Below are positions 14,990-21,462 of a stretch of DNA of 21,462 bases, piece by piece. The notes beneath the pieces were generated by a model. That model saw nothing but the letters and a program-made list of their open reading frames with translations, was not told where the DNA came from and made no database searches. Location of the stretch: contig JAAZFB010000492.1 in the NCBI GenBank assembly GCA_012511915.1, forward strand, positions 1 to 21,462, read 5' to 3'. The position numbers and the translations under genes are program-made. The DNA is from Clostridiaceae bacterium (GTDB taxonomy: Bacteria > Bacillota > Clostridia > Monoglobales > Firm-18). The stretch's first letter is position 1; every line of letters starts with the position of its first letter.

Positions 14990-15037
14990 ATGTTGGATTT
15001 TGACGAAAGATTAATGTTGGATTTTGACGAAAGATTA
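14990..15037. repeat. Perfect 24-bp tandem duplication with Spo0A-box-like cores
   Basis: Units 14990-15013 and 15014-15037 are identical. Each contains TTTTGACGAAA; on the minus strand this reads TTCGTCAAA, which matches the 0A box TTTGTCRAA at 8 of 9 positions. The plus-strand core TTTGACGAA also matches at 8 of 9. The pair lies about 155 bases upstream of the minus-strand pdaA start. The duplication is certain; Spo0A binding is speculative. Confidence 0.8.
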
Positions 15038-15082
15038 TATTAAAGGTGTAATAAAATTGTCCATAACAACCATTATAATAAA

Positions 15083-15104
15083 GGGCAATGCATATGCATT
15101 GCCC
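15083..15104. repeat. Perfect 22-bp GC-flanked palindrome
   Basis: GGGCAATGCAT is followed directly by ATGCATTGCCC with no spacer. On the minus strand it is followed by TTTATTATAA and lies 18 bases after the stop of the 42-residue gene, so it may end that transcript. A zero-spacer palindrome would also suit a dimeric DNA-binding protein. Confidence 0.6.
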
Positions 15105-15122
15105 AATACTACACAATTTGTG

Positions 15123-15251
15123 TTAATTGCCGCAGCCCATGTTTGAGCCGCAGGTATGTGGTGAACCGCAGAATATCAACAAGAACAGAATAATAAACCA
15201 TAGAATGGTATCATCATCTTTAAAGCACCTTGCAGAACCGAGTAATGACAT
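15123..15251 (-). CDS. 42-residue Cys/Gly-rich single-membrane-segment miniprotein
   Basis: ATG 15251 is preceded by AAAAAGGAG with 9 bases spacing, an excellent ribosome binding site. The product has a polar start (SLLGSARCFKDDD), one hydrophobic segment at about 16-29 (ILWFIILFLLIFC) and a Cys/Gly-rich tail (CGSPHTCGSNMGCGN). The layout resembles tiny membrane proteins common in spore-forming Firmicutes, some of them sporulation-associated, but I recognise no specific family. A longer frame reaches 15419 but has no such start signal. Upstream on the minus strand CATACTATA resembles a sigma-E/sigma-K -10. Probably a real gene of unknown function. Confidence 0.6.
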   Translation of the reverse strand: MSLLGSARCFKDDDTILWFIILFLLIFCGSPHTCGSNMGCGN

Positions 15252-15373
15252 GTACTTCAACTCCTTTTTATGGGTTTTAACCCTTTTGTAGTATAGTATG
15301 AAAAAAAATACAATTTGCCACACAAAATTTAGTATAAGTAGTATAAGTGTATAAGTTATGAATCTTACATTAG

Positions 15374-15403
15374 TTGACAAAAGTAAAAATGTTATGGTAC
15401 CAT
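15374..15403 (+). promoter_or_regulatory. Probable promoter of sdaAB-sdaAA
   Basis: Consensus TTGACA (15374-15379), an 18-base spacer and TACCAT (15398-15403, 4 of 6 to consensus) lie 56 bases before the sdaAB ATG. Confidence 0.5.
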
Positions 15404-15459
15404 ATATTTGATCATCCAATTAGTGTAATACTTATCATTTGCAGAAAGGTATTTGTTTT

Positions 15460-16107
15460 ATGGACGTTTTTGATATAATAGGTCCTATAATGATTGGGCC
15501 GTCTTCCAGCCACACCGCAGGTGCTGTTAGGTTAGGGGCTGTTGCGCTGGCATTGCTTGGGGAAAAGCCGAAGAGTGCAGTAATAACTTTATATTCGTCA
15601 TTTGCAAAAACAGGGAAAGGGCATGGAACTGATATGGCTGTTGTGGGTGGCATCCTTGGATACGGCATTGATGATGCCAGGATTTTGAACGCACTTGGGA
15701 CAAAAGAGTTTTCTTATGAATTTAAGTACGAGGATAATGATGAATTCCACCCCAACACTGCTAAAATACAGCTTATCGGCGAATATAATTCCGTTACAAT
15801 GAGAGGTGCATCAGTGGGTGGCGGACGGATAGAGGTTCAGGAAATTGACGGCATGGAGGTTTCTTTTGATGGTGAGCTTAACACCCTTATTATATTTCAT
15901 ACCGACCAAAAGGGCGTAATTGCAGATATTTCGGGCCTATTAAGCAATAATAATATAAACATTGCTTTTATGAAACTATATCGAGTTAGTAAAGGCAGCG
16001 ATGCCATAATTATTATTGAAACTGATCAACGGGTTGAAATATTACCTAAAATAAAAAAGGTAAGCGGGGTGAGGCGTGTTGCATACTATGAGAAATACAA
16101 TGCATAA
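15460..16107 (+). CDS. sdaAB: L-serine dehydratase, iron-sulfur-dependent, beta subunit
   Basis: The 215-residue beta subunit of the Fe-S L-serine dehydratase, which deaminates L-serine to pyruvate and ammonia. The family signature IGPIMIGPSSSHTAGAVRLG is at 7-26, with GHGTDMAVVGGILGYG at 55-70. Residues about 141-213 form an ACT domain (NTLIIFHTDQKGVIADISG), a likely serine-sensing or assembly module. ATG 15460 is chosen because AAAGG lies 10 bases upstream; TTG 15439 would precede that site. Its 3' end overlaps sdaAA by 20 bases, which implies coupled translation of the two subunits. Confidence 0.94.
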   Translation: MDVFDIIGPIMIGPSSSHTAGAVRLGAVALALLGEKPKSAVITLYSSFAKTGKGHGTDMAVVGGILGYGIDDARILNALGTKEFSYEFKYEDNDEFHPNTAKIQLIGEYNSVTMRGASVGGGRIEVQEIDGMEVSFDGELNTLIIFHTDQKGVIADISGLLSNNNINIAFMKLYRVSKGSDAIIIIETDQRVEILPKIKKVSGVRRVAYYEKYNA

Positions 16108-16864
16108 AACCCTTGCTGTTATGCGTGAGTCTATTACAGCAGGATTGAACCCTAATATGCGTTCAGACAGTAAGATGGCGGGAGGCAACGCGTATCGGTT
16201 ATACAAAGCTCTAAATGACGGAATAATTGAAGATACAATATATACACGTGCTGCGGCTTATGCCCTGGCCGTTACAGAAACAAATGCCTGTATGGGTAAG
16301 ATTGTTGCCGCCCCTACGGCAGGTGCAAGCGGAATTCTGCCCGGGGTTTTAATCGCTGTTGCCGAAAAGAAAAACATAGATGATGAGAAGATAATAGATG
16401 CGTTATTTGTTGCAGGTGAAATAGGTATGCAAATAGCTAAAGGCGCAACGCTATCGGGTGCAGAGGGCGGATGCCAGGCAGAGTGCGGGAGTGCGGCGGC
16501 CATGGCGGCTGCGGGAATGGTATGCTTGCTTGGTGGTAGCGAGGATCAATATCAACACGCTGCGGCACTTGCAATGAAATCAACTATGGGCTTGGTATGC
16601 GACCCTGTTGGGGGGTTAGTTGAGGTGCCCTGTATAAAAAGAAATGCTAATTCCGCTTCAATAGCAATTACAAGTGCTAATATGGCGCTTGCGGGAATAA
16701 AAAGTGTAATACCGTTGAACGAAGTAATTTCTGCCATGAAAAAGGTGGGTAAGGACTTGCCTTGTTCATTAAAGGAAACATCGCAGGGGGGTATTGCCGC
16801 AACAAAAACAGCAAGGGAGATTACCAATGAAACGTTCGGGAATATCAAAACAAGTCTACATTAA
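16088..16864 (+). CDS. sdaAA: L-serine dehydratase, iron-sulfur-dependent, alpha subunit, short N-terminus
   Basis: The catalytic alpha subunit, 258 residues from ATG 16088; relatives are about 290. The core is complete: YALAVTETNACMGKIVAAPT, TAGASGILPGVL, GAEGGCQAECGSAAAMAAAG (Cys129, Cys133) and CDPVGGLVEVPCIKRN (Cys171, Cys182), which supply the likely [4Fe-4S] ligands. The usual N-terminal helix of some 30 residues is missing because the gene begins inside sdaAB. GTG 16076 and TTG 16079 are possible earlier starts, and GGGGTGAGG near 16066-16074 could serve TTG 16079 or ATG 16088. The exact start is uncertain. Confidence 0.92.
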   Translation: MRNTMHKTLAVMRESITAGLNPNMRSDSKMAGGNAYRLYKALNDGIIEDTIYTRAAAYALAVTETNACMGKIVAAPTAGASGILPGVLIAVAEKKNIDDEKIIDALFVAGEIGMQIAKGATLSGAEGGCQAECGSAAAMAAAGMVCLLGGSEDQYQHAAALAMKSTMGLVCDPVGGLVEVPCIKRNANSASIAITSANMALAGIKSVIPLNEVISAMKKVGKDLPCSLKETSQGGIAATKTAREITNETFGNIKTSLH

Positions 16865-16890
16865 CCGCAATGTCATAGAAATAGTTACAC

Positions 16891-16919
16891 TTGACGTTTG
16901 ATGATATTTATAATATAAT
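16891..16919 (+). promoter_or_regulatory. Strong sigma-A promoter of the EF-G paralogue
   Basis: TTGACG (16891-16896), a 17-base spacer and TATAAT (16914-16919) are near consensus. An AAGGAGG site (16943-16949) is 9 bases before ATG 16959, so expression should be high. Confidence 0.75.
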
Positions 16920-16958
16920 TTAACTTGGAATTCATTAATTACAAGGAGGATTGATATT

Positions 16959-19016
16959 ATGAGACAGTTTCCGATTGACAAAATCAGAAATGTATGTCTT
17001 TTGGGGCATGGGGGTAGCGGTAAAACCTCGCTTGCAGAAGCAATGCTCAAATATGCAAAAGTTACGGATCGTTTGGGTAAAGTTACGGAAGGCACAACAG
17101 TAACGGACTTTGACCCGGAGGAAATAAAACGAGCGATATCGATAAATACAGCATTGGCATCTTTTGAGGGCAACGATTGCAAATATAATATTATTGACAC
17201 TCCCGGATATTTTGATTTTGTCGGTGAAATTTTAGAGGGCATTCGTGTTACCGATGCAGCTGTTATTGTGTTGGGTAGCAGGTCTGAACCCACTGTTGGG
17301 ACTGAAAAGTCATGGGATTACTGCACATCTCGCAACTTACCTAAGCTGCTTTTTATTAATAAAATGGACGATGAAAACGCTGAGTATGATAACGTTGTAG
17401 AACAGCTAAAAGCCAAGTACGGGAAAGTGATAACGCCTTTAGCCATACCAATTATAGATAACGGTAAAACCAGTGGTTATGTAGATATTATAAAAATGAA
17501 GGCAATGCTCTATGCCGGCGATTCATTAAAAGAGGCAGATATCCCAAGCAATATGGCGGATGCCGCTTCCTCAGCGCGTGATGTGCTTATGGAAGCAGTC
17601 GCGGAAACAACCGAAGAATTTATGGAAAAATATTTTGGTGGCGAAGAATTCACCGATGATGAAATAAAGACAGGGCTCCGTGCCGGTGTTATAAATAATG
17701 ACATTGTGCCGGTTATTACAGGTTCTGCACTTGAATGCACAGGAATCGGTACTTTACTTGATGCAATAAGTGAATATCTGCCCTCCCCGGCCGATATGCC
17801 GAACGAAAAATCCCTTGACGGAGAAGTTGTAACCGCTGATGAGGGCGCGCCGTTATCATTGCTTGTGTTTAAAACAATTGCAGACCCATATGTAGGTAAA
17901 CTGTCATATTTTCGTGTCTATTCGGGCGAGTTAAAACCTGATATGACGGTTACAAACAGTTCTAAGGGTGTTAGTGAAAAGATAGGTAAGATATTTTTTG
18001 TTACCGGTAAAAAACAGGCGGAAACGGACAAAATCTGTGCAGGTGATATTGGCGCGGTTACCAAGCTTTCAAACACCGTAACGGGGGACACCCTATGCAA
18101 ACAGGGCGCAAAAACTGTGCTGGCGAGGATTGAGTTTCCAACGCCCAATCTCACTTTGGCTATAGCACCCCGCGCAAAGGGTGACGAAGAAAAAATCGGT
18201 ACCGGTCTGCAAAGGTTGGCAGAGGAGGACCCTACATTTAAAGTTGAAAACAACACAGAAGTACATCAGATGCTCATTAGCGGTTTAGGTGAAATGCATA
18301 TCGATATTATAACAAGCAAATTAAAAACAAAGTTCGGTGTTTCGGTTGATTTAACTGAACCGCGCGTACCTTACCGTGAAACAATACGTAAAAAGGTGAA
18401 AGTTGAAGGTAAACATAAAAAACAATCCGGCGGGCACGGGCAATATGGTCATGTATGGATAGAATTTGAGCCGGGTGATACACAAGAACTTATTTTTGAA
18501 GAGAAGATTTTTGGCGGCGCCGTACCCAAAAACTATTTCCCCGCTGTTGAAAAGGGCTTACAAGAGAGCATATTACGCGGCGTTTTAGCAGGATATCCGG
18601 TTGTTAATTTAAAGGCGACACTGGTAGATGGTTCATTTCATCCTGTTGACTCCTCGGAAATGGCATTTAAAATTGCCGCATCCCTCGCGTATAAAAAGGG
18701 AGTGGAAGATGCATCCCCGGTGTTGCTTGAGCCTATCGGCAAGTTAGAAGTATCTGTACCCTCTGCGAATATGGGTGATATTATAGGCGATATAAACAAA
18801 AGAAGAGGCCGTGTGTTGGGAATGAATCCGAAAGGCGGCGGCTTAGAGCAAGTTGTAGCAGAGGTGCCAATGGCAGAAGTCCATAAATATGCCACCGACC
18901 TTCGTTCGATAACACAAGCAAGGGGCAGCTTTACGCTTGAATTTGTCAGATATGAAGAAGCACCCGCAAATATCGCCCAAAAAATTATAGAAGCGTCAAA
19001 GCAAGAGGAAAAGTAA
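16959..19016 (+). CDS. EF-G-like translational GTPase (EF-G paralogue)
   Basis: A 685-residue GTPase with EF-G domain order. G1 GHGGSGKT is at 16-23, a switch I-like FDPEEIKRAISI at 51-62, G3 DTPGYFDF at 80-87 and G4 NKMD at 134-137. Domain II follows from about 280, domain IV carries KKQSGGHGQYGHVWIEFEP, and domain V ends near 660. Canonical EF-G has DTPGHVDF; the His that helps activate water for GTP hydrolysis is Tyr84 here. This variant marks a separate EF-G-like group in Clostridia, distinct from the fusA of the str operon, and no rpsL, rpsG or tuf is adjacent. Its role in elongation, recycling or another ribosome task is not known from sequence. A strong promoter precedes it and a long terminator hairpin follows, so it is probably monocistronic. 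Confidence 0.88.
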   Translation: MRQFPIDKIRNVCLLGHGGSGKTSLAEAMLKYAKVTDRLGKVTEGTTVTDFDPEEIKRAISINTALASFEGNDCKYNIIDTPGYFDFVGEILEGIRVTDAAVIVLGSRSEPTVGTEKSWDYCTSRNLPKLLFINKMDDENAEYDNVVEQLKAKYGKVITPLAIPIIDNGKTSGYVDIIKMKAMLYAGDSLKEADIPSNMADAASSARDVLMEAVAETTEEFMEKYFGGEEFTDDEIKTGLRAGVINNDIVPVITGSALECTGIGTLLDAISEYLPSPADMPNEKSLDGEVVTADEGAPLSLLVFKTIADPYVGKLSYFRVYSGELKPDMTVTNSSKGVSEKIGKIFFVTGKKQAETDKICAGDIGAVTKLSNTVTGDTLCKQGAKTVLARIEFPTPNLTLAIAPRAKGDEEKIGTGLQRLAEEDPTFKVENNTEVHQMLISGLGEMHIDIITSKLKTKFGVSVDLTEPRVPYRETIRKKVKVEGKHKKQSGGHGQYGHVWIEFEPGDTQELIFEEKIFGGAVPKNYFPAVEKGLQESILRGVLAGYPVVNLKATLVDGSFHPVDSSEMAFKIAASLAYKKGVEDASPVLLEPIGKLEVSVPSANMGDIIGDINKRRGRVLGMNPKGGGLEQVVAEVPMAEVHKYATDLRSITQARGSFTLEFVRYEEAPANIAQKIIEASKQEEK

Positions 19017-19033
19017 TATTGAATTAACAGCAT

Positions 19034-19088
19034 AAGGGGTTCTATCAATTATTACGGGAGATTCAATAATTTGGGTAGAGCCCTTTTT
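19034..19088 (+). terminator. Long imperfect intrinsic terminator after the EF-G paralogue
   Basis: AAGGGGTTCTA...AATTATT pairs with AATAATT...TAGAGCCCTT, with a few bulges, and ends in TTTTT at 19083-19087. It separates the EF-G paralogue from queH. Confidence 0.75.
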
Positions 19089-19114
19089 CATTCGGTAAAA
19101 TTGGGGGTGAGGGG

Positions 19115-19693
19115 TTGATAAGGACATCTGATTTGGGCAACACCGGTATAAAGCATTCTTTGTTGCTTCACAGTTGCTGTGCGCCGTGCAGCAGTAGCGT
19201 ATTAGAAAGGTTGGCAGACACGTTTGATGTCACGGTGTATTATTATAACCCTAATATTTATCCCTATGCTGAATTTGAAAAAAGGGCACAAGAGCAGCGT
19301 TGCTTTTTGGAACGATATAGGCTAAACAGTAATATAGGCTACATTCAGCCGACATATGACAGCAATGAATTTTTCAATGCAACAGCCGGCTTGGAAAACG
19401 AACCGGAGGGCGGTGCAAGGTGTATTAAGTGTTACCGTCTGCGGCTAGAGGCAACGGCAAAATATGCGGCTGAAAACGGGTTTTATTGTTTTACTACAAC
19501 TCTTTCGGTTAGTCCGCATAAAAATGCTGCAGCGCTAAATGATATCGGACAACTGCTTGAAAAGGAATACAATCTTATTTATGTATATTCGGATTTTAAG
19601 AAGCAGGATGGTTTTAAGCGTTCTATAGAGCTTTCTTTAGAATACGGTTTATATAGGCAAAACTATTGTGGCTGTATTTATTCGAAGCGGTAA
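19115..19693 (+). CDS. queH: Epoxyqueuosine reductase QueH
   Basis: A 192-residue QueH (formerly DUF208) enzyme that reduces epoxyqueuosine to queuosine in tRNA, replacing the unrelated, cobalamin-dependent QueG. Key cysteines are visible: HSCCAPCSS (Cys21, Cys22, Cys25), GARCIKCYRLRL (Cys103, Cys106) and YCGCIYS (Cys185, Cys187), which supply the Fe-S and metal ligands and the redox pair. YYYNPNIYPYAEFEKR and TTTLSVSPHKN are further family stretches. The likely start is TTG 19115, behind a G-rich site at 19103-19114; no ATG is near. It lies 26 bases before glmM and probably shares its transcript. Confidence 0.92.
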   Translation: MIRTSDLGNTGIKHSLLLHSCCAPCSSSVLERLADTFDVTVYYYNPNIYPYAEFEKRAQEQRCFLERYRLNSNIGYIQPTYDSNEFFNATAGLENEPEGGARCIKCYRLRLEATAKYAAENGFYCFTTTLSVSPHKNAAALNDIGQLLEKEYNLIYVYSDFKKQDGFKRSIELSLEYGLYRQNYCGCIYSKR

Positions 19694-19719
19694 TAAAAAA
19701 TAAAGGAGGGGGCAATTAT

Positions 19720-21069
19720 ATGGCGAAACTGTTTGGAACAGATGGGGTAAGAGGGATTGCCAATTCAGAATTGACTGCGCAGCTTGCGTTTTCCCTTGGG
19801 CAAGCAGGCGCATATGTGTTGGGATTGGAAGCACAACGTCGAGCAAAAATAATTGTTGGGGCAGATACCCGAATTTCCGGTGATATGTTGGAAGCGGCTA
19901 TTGCCGCTGGCATCTGTTCAACCGGTGCGCAAGCGGAGCTGGTTGGGGTGATTCCAACACCTGCCGTTGCATATTTAACGAGGAAACTAAATGCCGATGC
20001 AGGCATTGTTATATCTGCTTCACATAATTCAATGGAATATAATGGAATTAAGTTTTTTAACAACCAAGGATATAAACTGAGTGATGAGATAGAAGAAAAA
20101 ATTGAACAATATATTAATGACAATATAATACCGCAAAATCTGCCCACGGGCGGCGGCTTGGGCAGGATTGTTCGAAATCTGAACGCAAAGGATTATTACA
20201 TGGAATATGCTAAAGACACCGTCTCAGAGACCTTTAACGGTTTAAAAGTCGCAATTGATTGCGCCAACGGTGCAGCCTCCGCAATAGCATGTGAAATTTT
20301 TCAACAGCTTGGTGCACAGGTTTTTGTTATTAACAATAAACCGGATGGGTTGAATATTAATGACGGTTGTGGTTCTACGCATATAGAGCAGCTTCAGGGT
20401 TTTACGAAAAAGGTCGGTGCGGATTTAGGTATAGCCTTTGACGGGGATGCAGACAGAATGCTCGCGGTTGACGAAAACGGTAAAACTGTTGACGGCGACT
20501 GCATTATGCTTATTTGTGCACTTGATGCAAAGAAAAGGGGTAAATTGAACAACAACACTGTTACAACAACCATTATGAGTAATTTGGGTATGTTTTTAGC
20601 AGCGGAAGGGCTCGGGATAAGTATTGCAAAAACAAAAGTAGGGGACAGATATGTGCTTGAAGAAATGCTTGATAAAGGGCATAATATCGGTGGTGAACAA
20701 TCGGGGCATATAATATTCCTTGATTATAACACCACAGGGGATGGCATTATAACAGCGCTCCAACTTGTTTCGGTTATGAACCGCGAGGGCAAGTCACTAT
20801 CCTCGCTTGCGGGTATAATGCAAAAGCTGCCGCAAGTGTTGGTAAACGCAAAGGTTAAAAACGAAAGCAAAAATACATATCTACAAGATAACGAAATAAT
20901 AACAGAAATTGACAGAATTGAGAAAATGTTTTCCGGTAAAGGTAGGGTGCTTATACGTCCTTCAGGTACAGAGCCGCTTATCCGTGTTATGATTGAGGGC
21001 GCGGATTATGATTTAATAGCCAAACAGGCAAAAAAACTTGCAATGTTGATTGAACAAAAGACGGGCTGA
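19720..21069 (+). CDS. glmM: Phosphoglucosamine mutase GlmM
   Basis: The 449-residue enzyme converts glucosamine-6-phosphate to glucosamine-1-phosphate for UDP-GlcNAc and cell-wall synthesis. It begins MAKLFGTDGVRG. The phosphoserine loop ISASHN has Ser101, metal-binding DGDADR spans 241-246, the sugar loop GGEQSGHI follows, and the phosphate-binding RPSGTEPLIRVM is near the C-terminus. After SASHN the usual Pro is Ser (SASHNSMEYNGIKFF), a minor deviation. ATG 19720 is chosen with AAAGGAGGGGG at 19702-19712 upstream; this gives the usual family length. It follows queH closely and is closed by a terminator. No glmS or glmS ribozyme is in the window. Confidence 0.97.
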   Translation: MAKLFGTDGVRGIANSELTAQLAFSLGQAGAYVLGLEAQRRAKIIVGADTRISGDMLEAAIAAGICSTGAQAELVGVIPTPAVAYLTRKLNADAGIVISASHNSMEYNGIKFFNNQGYKLSDEIEEKIEQYINDNIIPQNLPTGGGLGRIVRNLNAKDYYMEYAKDTVSETFNGLKVAIDCANGAASAIACEIFQQLGAQVFVINNKPDGLNINDGCGSTHIEQLQGFTKKVGADLGIAFDGDADRMLAVDENGKTVDGDCIMLICALDAKKRGKLNNNTVTTTIMSNLGMFLAAEGLGISIAKTKVGDRYVLEEMLDKGHNIGGEQSGHIIFLDYNTTGDGIITALQLVSVMNREGKSLSSLAGIMQKLPQVLVNAKVKNESKNTYLQDNEIITEIDRIEKMFSGKGRVLIRPSGTEPLIRVMIEGADYDLIAKQAKKLAMLIEQKTG

Positions 21070-21098
21070 TAATAAAGGATAGTTTGTGCCGCAAACCA

Positions 21099-21129
21099 AA
21101 GCCCTCCCTTTACACAAGGAGGGCTTTTT
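21099..21129 (+). terminator. Intrinsic terminator after glmM
   Basis: AAGCCCTCC (21099-21107) and GGAGGGCTT (21118-21126) pair perfectly, followed by TTT. A small GTTTG/CAAAC stem precedes it. Confidence 0.9.
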
Positions 21130-21206
21130 GGCGCGATTTTATACTAATTTGCGTATGTCCCTGATTATACTAATACTAATCCTAGTTATTATTCTGCATC
21201 ATATTA

Positions 21207-21462
21207 TTATGGTATAAATATCTGCCTGCCTGTAATTACTTCAGTCTCATCTTTTATATCGTTTTCTGCCATGATGCGGCTCAGCGGTACCCTGTATCTT
21301 TTTGCAACATCCCATAGCCGGTCATCTTTTTGGGCAAAATATATTTTGATACAGCAATGTGGCTTTTGTGTCGGTAACAATTCTTCCCCTTGCGTAATTT
21401 CGCTTACGTATTCAATCTTTTCGGTGGTCAATACTTTTATTCCCGCATCCAAGATAATACGT
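21207..21462 (-). CDS. C-terminal part of a LysM-domain protein, probably spore-associated (partial)
   Basis: The minus-strand frame is still open at the right edge of the window, so this is only the last 85 or so codons. The final 45 residues form a LysM fold: IYFAQKDDRLWDVAKRYRVP then ending GRQIFIP. LysM binds peptidoglycan or cortex glycan. A C-terminal LysM after an acidic, beta-rich stretch (EKIEYVSEITQGEELLP) is typical of clostridial SPOCS (DUF3794) proteins such as SipL, which anchors the spore coat. The family call beyond LysM is an inference, since the N-terminal domains lie outside the window. Confidence 0.75.
   Translation of the reverse strand, partial: RIILDAGIKVLTTEKIEYVSEITQGEELLPTQKPHCCIKIYFAQKDDRLWDVAKRYRVPLSRIMAENDIKDETEVITGRQIFIP

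Noticed and set aside
14832..15116. 94-codon minus-strand ORF spanning the tandem repeat
   Set aside because: It crosses both the 24-bp repeat and the palindrome, is low-complexity hydrophobic, and has no start signal.
15252..15419. N-terminal extension of the 42-residue miniprotein
   Set aside because: An excellent ribosome binding site lies directly before ATG 15251 and none lies at the upstream start, so the extension is probably untranslated.
1..21462. CRISPR arrays, tRNA or rRNA genes, transposases
   Set aside because: Looked for regularly spaced repeats, tRNA T-loop sequences (GGTTCGAATCC type) and transposase motifs on both strands; none seen.

Overview
The window looks like part of an endospore-forming, Gram-positive Clostridia (Bacillota) chromosome. 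It carries spo0A directly downstream of spoIVB, a PdaA-type spore-cortex deacetylase, a fragment of a LysM spore-type protein, an S-layer-homology (SLH) surface protein, the two-subunit Fe-S L-serine dehydratase, and strong AGGAGG ribosome binding sites with TTG starts. A family or genus cannot be fixed from the sequence. Cohesin, dockerin and hexuronate genes suggest a life on plant polysaccharide.

Layout. 1-3136: an AT-rich accessory island with a DpnII-type (GATC) restriction-modification operon. It holds fragments of an upstream ORF, a DpnM-like adenine methyltransferase broken by an in-frame TAA, an intact DpnII-family endonuclease, and a second methyltransferase of another type. 3137-3642: non-coding, with hairpins. 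3643-5961: a promoter and a two-gene, translationally coupled operon for a secreted dockerin-like protein and a cohesin-like/CHB_HEX/triple-SLH surface protein, which is a possible minimal cohesin-dockerin pair. 6002-7426: rpmE, an OsmC-family gene on the minus strand, and cdd. 7472-10218: a Gfo/Idh/MocA oxidoreductase and a UxaE-type tagaturonate epimerase. 10211-11896: ruvB (minus) and ruvC (plus), divergent and without ruvA. 11879-14835: the sporulation cluster pdaA, spoIVB, spo0A, all on the minus strand. 14836-15459: non-coding signals and a 42-residue membrane miniprotein. 15460-16864: sdaAB-sdaAA. 16891-19016: an EF-G paralogue. 19115-21069: queH and glmM. 21207-end: the C-terminus of a LysM protein running off the right edge.

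Main points of interest. (1) GATC is strongly depleted across the whole window (about 9 sites by eye, against an expectation of roughly 75), which fits long exposure to GATC-specific restriction, yet the cognate Dam-type gene has a stop codon. (2) The dockerin/cohesin-SLH operon. (3) A Spo0A whose receiver domain lacks the conserved Lys-Pro switch. (4) A 24-bp perfect tandem repeat with Spo0A-box-like cores upstream of pdaA. (5) A probable ATT start codon for the uxaE-like gene. (6) Related AT-rich inverted repeats in two intergenic regions. All family assignments come from reading motifs and remembered family sequences; no database search was run.
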